This document shows positions 13,479 through 25,383 of a stretch of DNA of 64,000 nt, piece after piece. The translations under genes were made by a program, and so were the position numbers. Numbering within the stretch: the first letter of the stretch is position 1; every line of letters starts with the position of its first letter. This DNA comes from Hyaloperonospora brassicae (Eukaryota; Oomycota; Peronosporomycetes; Peronosporales; Peronosporaceae), in the NCBI GenBank assembly GCA_947650285.1, contig CANTFL010000448.1, forward strand, positions 29,465 to 93,464. Reading direction: 5' to 3'. The notes below the pieces were generated by a model that worked only from the letters and a program-made list of their open reading frames with translations, made no database searches and was not told the DNA's origin.

Positions 13479-14862
13479 ATGCGTCAAGACAACCACGCTG
13501 TCACTAGATTTTGCGTCCCTTCAGACGATCAACTTATCACAAATATGTTAATGGAATATCATGATGGAAACACTGTAGCACACTCGAGTGTACGTCGGAC
13601 ACAACTTACATTGGTACAATGGTATTTCTGGTCGACAATAGAAAAGGCCGTGTGTGTATGTATCAAGCTTCGGCATATGTGTGCGATGAAAGACGAGCAT
13701 GCTTAAAAATGACAAGCTGATGCCCGTTCCTCTACCAGATGAATGCTGGAAAGCTGTCTCTATGAATTTCATATCTGGACTGCCGCTGTAAAGCGGGTAA
13801 GAAGATATCATGACTGTAGTAAATTAGTTGTTAAAGCGAACAATGTATATTTCGATAAACTTCACCCTTGATTCGCCGCAAGTTTTGAAATTCTTATCCG
13901 ATGTTGTTGTGTAAAACCACAGTATGCCAAAGGCTATAATGAGCGAACGCGATCCAAAGCTCACGTCATGCAAAGTCGCTAATTCCATTACATATATCGC
14001 TTACAATGACTGCATCTCGCCGTGCGCAAGCTGACGGCCAAATGGATTGGCAGAATTTAATTCTGATAAGACGCTCTACGCTGTATGGTATCGTATTGTG
14101 GTGATGATTGGTTCGATCATCTCGGTACCATTCATTTTATTGCGCGGGTTGCTAGTAAGCAAGTCAGACCAGCTGTCAACCGTCGAAATTGACACAGGGA
14201 GACAGGTAAGCAATTTTGTTGTTGATGATCTCAAAGGTGGTATAAAGCAAATGGCGTAGTTGAATATGCAAAAAAAATGCAGACAAGATGCAGAAGATGA
14301 TAGAGCTGGCACGAACCAACTTGATGAATGCTAGAAAAACGCAGAAGAAGTATAACTATATGAAGCGAATCAATTTTACATTTAAAGCTGAAGATGTGGT
14401 AATGCTGGCCGCCGACCATCTCAATCTCCGGCATCTTAAAAAATAAACATGACAAGATGGAGCCTAAATTATCTGCATGGAAGATAGGTCCGTTCAAGAT
14501 AAAAGCGAAAATAAATAGTAGCGTGGCCAAGCTATCTCTACTTATGACCATCAGCAAGTCGCACTCGATCTTCTTCATCGATCTTCTGAGCCATTTCGTC
14601 CTAGTTTCATCAAGAGTCAGCGTTCGGTCCATTTTGAAGACAGCACCTATGTTGCTAGAGAAAAAACTGGCAGTGATCTCCATCATTGAAGCGCTTCAAG
14701 GCAAGAGTGTGTTCTTGAATCATCCAGAATGGCTCATCAAGTAACATGGGTTTCGAGAGCACGAATGTACTTGGAAAAAGGACCCAAACATCAAGCACGT
14801 GGCCCACTGGGAAGACTTTATCCTAGACCACAAAGACCGTCGACGAAAATCTCTTAGGGGTA
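13479..14862 (+). pseudogene. Element C integrase and chromodomain remnant
   Basis: The first part (13479-13706) reads as the H-H-C-C zinc-binding domain: MLMEYHDGNTVAHSSV, then QWYFWSTIEKAV, then LRHMCAMK, with one expected cysteine replaced. The core region (about 13800-14060) is badly broken. At 14060-14140 a DALRCMVSYCGDDW block is readable, followed by KIGPFKIKAKIN (GPY/F-type C-terminus) at 14475-14520, a PEWLIK...HGFREHECTWEK chromodomain block at 14725-14780 and HVAHWEDF at 14800-14820. Stops and frameshifts separate these pieces. Confidence 0.8.
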
Positions 14863-15102
14863 TGTAAGGCATGGCTTGACGGTTTACGTTATGACATTTT
14901 ACGACAAAATTACAGCTATGTCATCCATTAAATTATCAAGAAAGTCCTTTAGGCGTAAAGTCCTCGAGTCGTAAAATCCTTACGAATTTCGGAGGGATCT
15001 CGTTTATAATTAGCAGGATTAAGCTAACATAGGAGTGCGAACTGAGGACGTCAATGCGCTCACTTGTGTAATTCCTCTCGAAGCATTATTCAAAAATTAG
15101 CA
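14863..15102 (+). repeat. Element C 3' LTR (diverged)
   Basis: Begins TGTAAGGCATGGCTTGACG immediately after a purine-rich tract and ends near TTAGCA. It aligns with 9450-9671. Boundaries are approximate. Confidence 0.6.
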
Positions 15103-16063
15103 AGGGGAGGAAATTCGACTGAACTTAAGCACTGCCAAAGCGCTGAGGTATAGCATTCTCGAGCCGCGTCATTAGTCTCGATTACGCCCCATACACTGGA
15201 TCGAGGCATGCACTTGCTTGCAACTAGACTCAAGGCTTCTTCAAGTACTAAGTACATCATCTACGATGGTCTGATGCACGCAGTGTATGTCTGCATTCGT
15301 TTAAGATCCGCGTATGAAGTCAATTTTGTTGAGTTGTGCAGCCATGGTGTTGTCTATCATGTAAGTCTTCTTGAAAGCATAGCAGTATGTGCCACTACTT
15401 CTCCAACGAGCATGCATGATGCACGTCTGTCCAAGCAGCCTGTGATCGGCCTTGCGTTCTAAATCGTTTGCAGACGTACTCGACCGTCGAGTAAGGACGA
15501 TGAATCCTCTTTGAGTGTGAGATTTCACAAACCGAGGTTTAGCTCTTTTCTAAAGGCTAAACGGAACTTACGGCTCGGCTACAGCTGCGATTAGTCGTGT
15601 CGTGAGCGAGATGCCACATTCAATATACTGGAGGGAGTACAGTGGTTTGTCTAAGTAGAACAATACCGTCCGGACATAGTGACTGGATCCGTCACGATTG
15701 TGCATCATCATGTTCGGTCGCCCATCCTGCCATTACATGATGAAGGGTGTGTACAAATGATGGACAAATACGATTCAGAAGCGCATAGCGCGTTCTACTC
15801 GTCAAATTTACACAGCGATGCGGGTACGCATCTTGAGCTCAAATATTACACTAATATTATCCGATTCATTGTCATCGTATGATGCCACTGTGTTGATAGA
15901 ACGCACAATGCATCCGCGTCTCAGATGGGCAGTCTACGTTATCGCCCAAGACGCGACGAACTTTCACACCAATCTTTGTCATCACGGCTCCCATAGGTGG
16001 TGACAAACATAAACTTTATGCTTTTGTAGAAGTACAAAACTGGCAACATATCATGACCACCAC
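15103..16063. other. Unassigned sequence between two repeats
   Basis: Several ORF fragments of 60-85 codons occur on the plus strand (15208-15462, 15679-15882, 15818-16003). They have no motif I can name. I see no gene here. Confidence 0.45.
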
Positions 16064-16410
16064 TGTAACGGGGTAGCCCGTTGCATTAAATTACCATTAT
16101 GGAAAATGGCAATATCGAAAATTATGCTAGAAATCCTTTAAACAATATCACTACTTGCAGTGATATTGTTAAGAGGATTCGAACGTCTACTCATTGGTTG
16201 ATATTGTGATTATATCAACCCACCAATCGCTGCTAGACGCGCGCAATGGGTTGTGAGTAGACGTCATCATCCATTTAGTTATAGTAATATATTTAAGTCA
16301 GGTCAATACAAGAAACGAGAGATATATGACTTAATTTAGTATTACACCAGTTCTACTATTTTTCTAGCTAGAATATTGACTTTGTTGTTCACCCTTCCTG
16401 TGTGAAAGAA
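16064..16410 (+). repeat. Truncated solo LTR of the element A family
   Basis: Begins TGTAACGGGGTAGCCCGTTG, the variant start of the element A LTR, and keeps in order the CAATATCACTA...CAGTGATATTG stem, a TTGGTTGATATTG...TATATCAACC stem and the CCAATCGCTGCTAGACGC core. Homology fades near CTTCCTGTGTG; the CCCCGTTACA terminus is missing. No coding sequence flanks it. Confidence 0.75.
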
Positions 16411-16929
16411 GGCCCAAATCTTGAAAATTTGCTGAAAGTAGCGATCGATATCCGCAATTTATTTATCGGACAATCTACAAAAAAATAATCCACCGGGAAC
16501 GATTCACTGCGCACCAATCTCTTCCAGACGACCTGCGGCTCTTTCCAGACGGCCCACACCCGCCAGATCGTGAACGATGGGACAGCCCACGACTTTTCAG
16601 CCTGGTCACGACTTGCAGTTTGAAGTAAGTTCATGATCAAGGATGCCAACACTTTTCAAATTGGCTTCATCACCGCACGGCCCTACCAGCCATATATGAG
16701 CTGATAGGTTGGAATGTACCCGAGTACACTTACAAGTTATTTTCTCCAGCGCTTGCGCCCGGAAATACTTCGCCCGACCGCACCATGCGTGGAGCGGCGA
16801 ACCTCGACATGGGCTAGATACTCGCACTTGAATGTGTGCCGCCCGACACGACAGCCTCGGACCGTATACGCGGATTTTCGATACGCGGCCTTCCACGACT
16901 GGGACCCCGAGAATTATTGTCATATTTAG
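16411..16929. other. Unassigned sequence upstream of the LINE
   Basis: About 0.5 kb with overlapping short ORFs on both strands and no recognisable domain. It may be older sequence or part of the LINE 5' region. Confidence 0.4.
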
Positions 16930-17107
16930 CGCTCTACCTTCCCCCCTTATAGCGGGCGTAGGCGATGAGCTGAAGCCCCCTCCCCCGCCCCCTCTTCCTC
17001 CTCACGATTGGGGCACGGACTGTAATGGAGGGTCTCCCTTGGTGGGAAGCGCCGGCTAGCTTCGGCTACAGGTACGCCCTGAGGCGAAAGAGGCGACGCA
17101 CGGCCAG

Positions 17108-18026
17108 ATGACCAGCGTGGTGGTGGATGCGCGGAAAGCGGCTCCACAAGAATCGCCGCGCGACGCATGGACGACGACGGTAGCATACCTGACCTTTATC
17201 GTCGAAAGTACCGTCGTGATCGACGCCGAGTTGGTTCCTCCTGGATTGAATGGGTTATTGAAATATTACATCGACGAGAAGGTGGTTTCGTTACAATTCT
17301 TCGAGGAAGCATGTGTAGCTGGAATTGCTTGTTACGAAACATGGTTGGCTCAGACCAAGAAAGTGACTTAATCGCTGTATAATTCGAATTCGTCCTTCAA
17401 GCCCATCTTACATAATCTAATTAGCAAGGTCACATGGGCATAGCTAACACCACTTACCCTATAAGCGACGACTGCCCCGCCGACCTCCGACTTCGTGGAA
17501 GGAGCCAACAGTCGCCACGGCATACGGGCAACCTGCAAGCCATTAATATCAATCCAGAATTCTACAACGAGAAGGACATTAAGACTTTGCGGGCGCCCTT
17601 CTACAGCCGGCGGTGATCAACAGCAGGGGCCGACTTCTTGGAGGCACGCAGAAAGGATGATGCATAATCAACGGCCTAGCCGACGGGAGTATTGTGTGCC
17701 CGTGTTTGCCCGAATTATTGAATTGCGTGCTGAATTATAAGACATGAGTCCGTCTGTACATGACAATTCAAGCTCAAGGGGAAGGTGAACTTGTCTTGCA
17801 CTCGCGTAGCGGACTCACCATCTGTCTCTATCGCAAAAATACGAGTGCAAGCAAGGAGGACATTTTGCTGGAAGCGGAACGCCTGCGGGTGAAATGGGAT
17901 GAGCTGCGGCGGCTGTTTAATGTAGCCAATACGACAAGCCACAACTCGGTGGGACGCAGTATCCATTTTTACTTTTTGGATCGGGCGACGGCACGTAAAT
18001 TTAAAGACGTAGCAATTCCACTTTAA
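17108..18026 (+). pseudogene. L1 ORF1-like protein remnant
   Basis: Three open pieces, 17108-17371, 17495-17740 and 17760-18026. The last contains a compact block, LTICLYRKNTSASKEDILLE...LLFNVANTT...SIHFYFLDRATARKFKDVA, laid out like the RNA-binding RRM-like fold of L1 ORF1 proteins. The family link rests on position and layout as well as sequence, so it is a moderate call. Confidence 0.5.
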
Positions 18027-20964
18027 AGCGCTATGTATATGGTGATTACTGTTAATATGCCATCTCAGGGGTCCTTTTAAGTCCGACAGACTGGAAGGGA
18101 CGGACTTCGTGTTGCAACAGCCAGCGAGCATTCCGTGAAGCGTTACAACGTCACAAGATTTACGTACATTGAGAAGCTCACCGCGTTTTTCCAAAGCAAA
18201 AAATTGCAGCTGATTCTGATCTGGAACATCCAGATATATGCACACTTCACTCCCGGAACTATACATTCTGGCGTCGAACAGTCAAACTCACTGGCTGTCT
18301 ATGTTTCTTGCGTTTAATCGTGCGCAATATATGGTTTAGGCGTCGAATCATATTAAAGCACCCTGAGGTTAGACGCCGTCTTCAGTGCTTGTCTTGAAGA
18401 GCGTTAGGCCATACCATGGCCTAACGCTGCTTCACGGAAGCTCAGTTGAGCGGCCCAGGTAGTAGAGCCGCTACCGAACGGGAAATTGAAGCGCTACAGA
18501 ATTTAGCTACATTTTCACAGCCTCAACGAGATTAAAAAAACAGAGCGCGCATGCTGCATTTACATCAAGGCAAGGAAAAGAGGTCTCCAGCGGCAGTTGC
18601 TACATCTGCGGCAGCGATTAACATCTTTTGACGTACTTACGATACAAGCGTCTAGTACAAACGGCCCTCTACCTCCTTTAAACGCTCAGCAGACAGCACC
18701 CGCTCCGAAGAAAAGATGGGTCACGGTGCCTATCCGACGGCGTCAACTTCCTATTGCCATTTCTAGGGACCGACCGGCACGTCTTCATACAGTCGCCTTT
18801 TTCTATGTTTACCTCACGAACTGGCCAAAGAAGACGGGACAAGCAATCGATCCACCTTCTTCCACTCCTACGGGGGTGGGTGCAGTCGAGCTCTCGTCCA
18901 GCGACGACGAGAAAAAATGACCGTCGGTGACTATTACGGAAGAGGAGAAGCAGTCGCTACGTCTTCGTGCGGCAACCCGATTATAACGGCCGCCCACGTC
19001 GTAGATCCTCACATGTACGGAGCAGTAACGCGCTACTTTACGCCAATTAGTTACGAATATGCGGGCAAGCTCGGGATCGATCATTACACTCACGATCATG
19101 GACTTGAGCCACGGAACATGATCTGTCCACAATCGAGAAAGGGCTAGGACTTACGCCGGTGACAAACCCAGCCATTGAACATTTTATGGCAATGGCGTTA
19201 GACCAGGCCGTGTCCGATAATGACCTGGTTGCCGACGATTTCTCTCCGTAGTTTATCACGGCCTGTATAAAATGGGGTATCTACGTGGCGGTATTTTTAC
19301 ATTTTGATGAGCAATTCAGTCATTTTGTACGTACATTCACGCTAATCAATGTACAACGTGGGTGAAACGGCATCGCCCCACGGGAATCAGTTTAAATATT
19401 TCAATTGTATATACAGGAGTGCGCCACGCCCCCTCTATTTTTGTCTCTCCCTTTTTCTAAGATGTACACTTGGGGCAGCAGTGATATTTCATCCATCGCG
19501 GCTATTGTTTACGCCGAAGGGTTTTGCACTTGGATGTATTACAAAATGCAAGCAATCGTAGGATTGCTCCTCGTATCGCCCTAGTACCAACACAAGATGA
19601 ACGAAATTTTACGAGAGTGGACATATAAGTTTTTTTAGATATACGCCAGTGCGTCAAGACTATCTCGTTCGAAAAACATAAGAGCAGCAGCAGCCACTGA
19701 TGCTTCGATTATGAGGCGACCATTAATTAGCCTACGTACACACGCGGTCTCCAGAGAATGATCAACGCTCGACATTGACCAATCCACACACACGGTCGAC
19801 ACATCTCGGTCATAAATCGGATCTAATGAGCACTCAGCATCTTGCGCGTACCCAGCTCTCCACAGAGGACTGACTGACAACAGCCTTGCTATATCACAAT
19901 GATGACAACACCGACGCCAAAGTGCTAGCGTTAAAACTCAGGAGTCGCGATATCTCTGATCCTCCCGTGTCGCAAAAGAGAGCGCACTCTACCACTTACG
20001 CGGAGGGAGAGCAAATTCGACAAATTATGCGCACTAGTGTTGCCGTTCATCAGCAATGTGAGACGCGGTCATGTCGGACTATATTATGCATATTGATAAC
20101 TGTGATCCGGCTTACACTCAAGCGAGTTGGCCGAAGATTCGGCTGAAACAAGGTGAGGCAAGGACAGCATCAGCTGCGACTATTTACCACATATGCATAG
20201 TAGTCCTGACAAATGGGCCGCGGTGTCGTATCGAAAGCCAAAGCTGCTTTTATCCATGATGCAAAGCTTCCCGTATCCAAATGAAGCTATTAACCGTTAA
20301 ATCGTCCAGATCCTAGAAAGCTGGACGGCGACCTCGCGACGTGGATGAATACAAGCCAGGTTAGGTGCTTATCGCTCTCAGACAGCCGATACATCGACGA
20401 TTAAGTGGTTGGAGTCTTAGTGTGCCAAATTCACCAGACCGGCTCCGTAAAATTTAACGGCGCTTACAGATGGCCGCGCAACTGAGTCCAATTACTTACC
20501 AACGCATACGGGGATGATAATTTGTCTTGAAATTGTATGATTTAGGCAACAAATCAAGATTCGCTTAACACATAATTTGCGCGATTTTATCTGAGCGAGA
20601 GAATTAAGTTCTTCTTGTCCAAGATGAATGCACGGCGAGGGGTACGTTACCCCGCCTGGGAATGCATTCTGCTGCGCCGAAATGTTTTGCAACGTATTGA
20701 AGGCAAATAACATCTGAAAGCCACCGAAAATCGGTGCTTTGTCGCGAGCTTCATCTCTAATGCATTTAAGCATGGGAGAAAGAAGGCCGTACTTAAATAC
20801 TAAGGGAATCCCTATCCTAGACACTGGGGCGTCGACCTGCACAGGAGGCCACACTCCCACGGACGACTACGGCAGACATTACTATCTCCGGCGACCACAC
20901 AACATGTGGGGGAGTCATCAAGGTATAAAGCAATACAATGGGTCCAAATGGATAGAAAGATAGA

Positions 20965-21700
20965 ATGTCAGGGGTTATTACGTTAACTCTCGTATTTTTT
21001 GTGGCTTACTGCATTGCGTCGGATTCCGGGTCACCAACGTCCACTAGAGGATCCAAGAGACTCAAGTACTCAGCCAAGACGAAGTGGATCAGCTCATTAT
21101 CACATGGGCCCGCTTATAAGGTCAACATGAGCAGCACAGTGGGCCACCAATTTCGTATTGGAGCATCGGAGATGAACGGACTGCGAATGTTGCGATGTTA
21201 TTGACCCCTCCAATATCTGCCTCGACTACGTCATGGAAGATAATGGGATGTCGACCCGGGCCATTGCAGTCGACCTGGATGATATCCGCTTAATTTACAT
21301 AAATGCGCCGAACAATCGCTTCTATCGTGATTATTTCTTTACTAATTTGCGGGCGTGGGCCTGGAATCATGGAGCGACAATAATAATCGGCGGCTTCGAT
21401 TGTGTTCCGAGTCCGCTTCTCGACAGGCTTGGCGGTATACGGAAGGGGCAGATGGAAAGCGCAGCGCTCCTGAGCGTAATAGAAGCTAATCTTATGGAGT
21501 ACGCTTGCATTCTCAGTGCGCCAGTGTATGGAGAAGGTGACGGCCCTGACCTCATCAATTGCTTTACGTACTAGGGTCCAAGCGGCGAGTCACATAGATC
21601 GGTTCTATGTGCCTCAAGCCTGGTCCTCCGTGGTATAAGATGTGTCAGTATATGAACCGCGCGTATCTTCCGATCATCAGAGGGTGCAGTTGCATTACAA
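20965..21700 (+). pseudogene. L1 apurinic-type endonuclease remnant
   Basis: The 21233-21574 frame reads DLDDIRLIYINAPNN, then ATIIIGGFDCVPSPLLDRLGG; the GGDFN catalytic box of the exonuclease/endonuclease/phosphatase fold is altered to GGFDC. A second frame supplies HIDRFYVPQAWSSV and VYEPRVSSDHQRVQLHYKD (to about 21710), including the conserved SDH box. One-base frame changes separate the parts. Confidence 0.8.
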
Positions 21701-22259
21701 AGATGCCGGACTATTTTCCCAGTCGCGCCGACAGCGTAGTACCGTTACATATCCCATCAGGTGTGCTCAGCCCTCTCCAGTTATTCATAAGCTCCTTGAA
21801 GCTCTTATCGATGACCGCATGTGCTACAAAGCGACATGTGCAACTTGGGACGCTACCGCTCGGAGGTGTGTGACATTGATTCAGCGACTACGGCGGCGGA
21901 AGGACCAATGAAGAAACGTAGTTATTCGGCGGATAAAGTCGTAGAGCCGAGCGCATATACTCACTCGTAAGAGGCGTCTTGCGGTCACAAGTGAGGACGC
22001 TGGAGAATGACATTTGGCGCTAACGTGTGACATATTGATCCGGACAATGGATCAAATTCGATGGAAGTTGAAACGGGTATCTGTGTTTGAAAAGGATCAA
22101 ACTAATACATCCATTTGAACCAATTCCGGGGCCGCGTTTACGCGCGACATGACAACGACGGATCAGTTTGAATATGAATGAAAGCATATCTGGGGTGCTG
22201 TCTACCATTCAGCGACGCCTTAACTACTGGATGTCCGGTTCGACGACTTGAACACGATT

Positions 22260-23180
22260 TCGAACACCAAACACTTATCGGCGACCGATAATGTTTTGTT
22301 GATGCGCGAGATATGTCTCAATGAGGTAATAGAAGCCATTGATACACTGAACTGCCACAAAGCAGCTGGAGCGGATGGGCTTAAAAGATTCTTTAGTGAT
22401 ACCTAATCCGTACAAGCATCGGCGATGGTCGCTGTTGGCAACGAGTTACATCAAGGCGGTCACCCACAGTATTCATTCTTAGAAGGGCTAATTATTTCGT
22501 TACACAAAAAGAGGAATTCTGAGGATGCGATGGATTTCAGACTAATCGTGCTGCTACAAACAAGGTACAAGATATTCGCGAAGGCCATCACCACGCGGGT
22601 TCAGCGCGTACTGGAGAAATTAATAGGAGATTCGCATTAAGGCTATATTCATGGACGGCAATGGCAAAAGACATACCTAATGATGAGGGGATCCTCAACA
22701 CAGGTACTGCCAAACCTAAGGTGTCCGAAATGCACAGAAAATCGATACTCTAACTCGAATTTTGCAAAGCATATGATCCCAGTACCCGAGATTTTCTTTT
22801 CGTAGCGCTCACCTGGTTTAAATTCTCGCCTGAGTTTTTTACCGTGATTTGAAAGATTTATAACGGGACCACTGCATACTTTATAGTTGTGGGGGATGTT
22901 TCGAGGACACAGGAACCGCGCTCGATATCCGCCAAGGATGTTCGCTGGCTCCTTTACTATACAGCATCGGGGCGGAAGTACTTGCGCTGGCAATTCATGG
23001 TAACCCTTCTAACCCAGGCATCACTTTTTTACACGGAGGCGGCTCTAAACACAACTTTCATCGTTTTTAGATGATGCAACCGTCATTAATAAAGAAGTGT
23101 GGCATATTCCATGTGTCCAGCAGATCTTGGAAAGGTTTGGGCGTCATTGCGGACTTTGGGTGCAACCGCGCAAGCGCAAG
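22260..23180 (+). pseudogene. L1 reverse transcriptase remnant
   Basis: Readable RT blocks are KAAGADGL near 22360, LIISLHKKRNSEDAMDFR and LLQTRYKIFAKAITTRVQ near 22490-22610, a SH..YIHGRQ block near 22630-22660, and FLDDATVINKEVW with a DD pair near 23060-23105. The frame shifts repeatedly and the region between 22700 and 23000 is badly damaged. Confidence 0.8.
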
Positions 23181-23339
23181 CTATGATTTACTGTCCACAG
23201 TAAGGAGTTCTGTGGTATTCCAATACTTTATCATGGCGGAACGATGCGGTGCTTTGATTTATTTTTCTAGGGTGGAAGGGCTCACGATCGTGAATTGAGC
23301 AGCGCGCATACGTAACGTCCAACGACGTCTTTCCTCAGC

Positions 23340-25312
23340 AACGCCGCTTGCCACCAGCGTCGAGCTTCGTGCATTGAATTTGAAGGTCATCATACTACCG
23401 TCAGTTTTATTTACAGGAGCGGTGTTGAGCTCCCGTCATTAGCAAAAAACAGCTCCGAGATCTACAAAAGCCGTTTTTGTGAAACTACTTACCCAGAACC
23501 GAATCCACGAGGCACAAAGTGAACCCAATGCTCCTTCACACGTCTAAACACGCCGGCGGTGTCGGGCTAGCGTCGATAGCGATCGCATGCAAGACTCAGC
23601 GAATGAAGAATGCCTTATCATGGCTTGTACAACGCATGGATATCTACTATTCGGTATTGCAAGCTTCATTCTTTATGTGGTCTTCGGATACGAAGCTGCT
23701 GCAGTGTGGACACTAGACGAACGAACGCCATGGCGGTCTCAATCCCGAAGTTGCTTCGGAAGTAATCCTCTGCAGCTGCTATAGCCGGGGCTGGCCCCCA
23801 GTCTACCTGATCTTGCAAGCAGGAAGCAGCGGTACATGACAGAGCGTGAGAGCATGGCATCGACAGCCATCAGCTGGACTAAACCGAAGGAATGGGAAGT
23901 AGAGCTTCTGCGGCCACTGTCCCGCTGTTACCGTGTGATAACGGCTAATTAGCAAGCCTTCTGGCCCACGTACTACTGAATTGATAACCCTTGATTATAC
24001 GTTCGACGGAGGGACCCTATGTCCGCCTGGATGTATGGCAGAATTTAGCCTTGCGCCATCGAGGAGCTGGGCCTGCAGAGAATCGGAGTCTACATCTATT
24101 AGTTTCAATTCCCTCGGTAGCTCTCAGCACCCATCAATAGGTCAATCTGCGTCTCTGGGGGTTGCGATACTTCTGAGGGCGCCAAATATGACAGTCGGGG
24201 CTAGCCTCCATGTTCAGCGATTCCAGCTTATGCGGCACCCACCTGACTTGGAACGGGCATGTGGCCGGAGACTATTATAGCCGGGGAGTGTACGGGGGAC
24301 AGGTGAGTGTCATTTCATGGAGCAGCAAAGTGCTATCCTGCTCGAGGAGAAGCAAGCCAGTATCTATTGTTGCATTGCAACGGATAACGTTGTCGATCAG
24401 TGAACAGCGGCCGACTCTATGGACCTTCGCCGGAGTGAAACCGTTCAAGACATAGCCTTTTACGCGCATCCGCAAGTCCAAGGGCTTCCTTGGAATGTCC
24501 CAGAGTCTATTGGTAACAAAAACGTCTAGAGGGCGTTTAAAATTTACCTGTTTCGGTATTTGTCAGGCATTGCATTCACTCTGACGGTGATTAGGCATTA
24601 AAACGCAGAGCGTACAAGCGGTTGGCAAGCGGCGGCATTGTTACAGGCCTTAAATTATCTGTGGGCGCTAGGCACCGAACTAACAGCATACCAGGTCTGT
24701 GTCTGCTATCGGGTCGCGGTTCGGAAAGTAAACCTGTATTTTACGGGGAGGGAGCTTAACCCATCTTTTCAAAAGCTTCATTGCTTTCGAGGGGTGACCG
24801 AGAGGCTGGAACACATCTTCTGGTCATGCCCCTGCGCGCAGTCCGGTTTACATATTACTATATGCCATTGGACGGGAGAGCGCTGGATCAAATACACGAC
24901 TTTTGCTCCAATAGTGCAAGCAGGTCGGCGCCGACGCTATCCAAGGTGGTCGAAGACCGTTTAAAGCAGGGTCATCCTGACGAAGATACGAAATATGCGA
25001 TGGTCTGGAGAAGGTTCTAGCGTCTGCTGAGCAGCAAGTGTGTTACTACGTTGTAAATTCATCGCAACATAGTCGTTTTGCAACGCGAGGAAGTCACACT
25101 TGCAGGAAGTGTCGGAAAGTTTTGGCAAACTGGCATGCAGCAACTACGGGCTGTCGCTAAGCGAAAATTTCGCCGAGCCGAGACACAAATTTGAGGAGCG
25201 AGCCTGCTATTTTATCATCAACAAATTGCCAGCACCCAAGAGAGCCATCGTAAATGGTGACCAGCCCCGTACAACCACCGGAATCGAGCGAAGTACCGGC
25301 GCTGCTAACTAA
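23340..25312 (+). pseudogene. L1 ORF2 C-terminal region remnant
   Basis: Includes THAGGVGLASIAIACKTQRM-type sequence (23519-23716), the block that follows RT in oomycete L1 elements, and a FSDSSLCGTHLTWNGHVAG segment (about 24210-24270). A cysteine- and histidine-bearing block, HCFRGVTERLEHIFWSCPCA, lies near 24780-24840. Frames are broken throughout. A terminal RNase H-like domain is possible but I cannot confirm catalytic residues. Confidence 0.55.
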
Positions 25313-25383
25313 ACTTGATATTTATCAGACATCTTACAACCGGTAAATGATTAAATAGACACGTCTGCTCTAGAAACAACACG

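Larger units (their letters stand above)
9450..15102 (+). mobile_element. Fossil Ty3/gypsy element C, chromodomain-containing
   Basis: A degraded LTR retrotransposon of about 5.65 kb. The proposed 5' LTR is 9450-9671 and the 3' LTR 14863-15102; they align over their length but with many substitutions and indels. A purine-rich TCTTAGGGGTA tract directly precedes the 3' LTR. Between them, in plus orientation, I recognise reverse transcriptase (about 11640-12740), integrase zinc-binding domain (13479-13706), integrase core and C-terminus (about 13900-14750) and a chromodomain ending near 14860. The gag/protease part (9672-11640) is too decayed to read. A separate LTR remnant (about 12960-13400) interrupts the element between RNase H and integrase. 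No target duplication was found, as expected for an old copy. Confidence 0.8.
16930..25312 (+). mobile_element. Decayed L1-type non-LTR retrotransposon (LINE)
   Basis: A roughly 8.4-kb LINE relic read on the plus strand. A GC-rich leader with C-runs (16930-17110) resembles an L1 5' UTR. ORF1-like pieces follow (17108-18026 and about 18560-19250), then an endonuclease (about 20965-21700), reverse transcriptase (about 22260-23180) and a long C-terminal region (23340-25310). All frames are interrupted. No poly(A) tail or target duplication was identified, so both ends are approximate. Confidence 0.8.

Noticed and set aside
14231..14686. 151-codon minus-strand ORF
   Set aside because: Antisense to the element C integrase remnant, whose plus-strand homology is clear.
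17715..18266. 183-codon minus-strand ORF
   Set aside because: Antisense to the L1 ORF1 remnant and without recognisable features.
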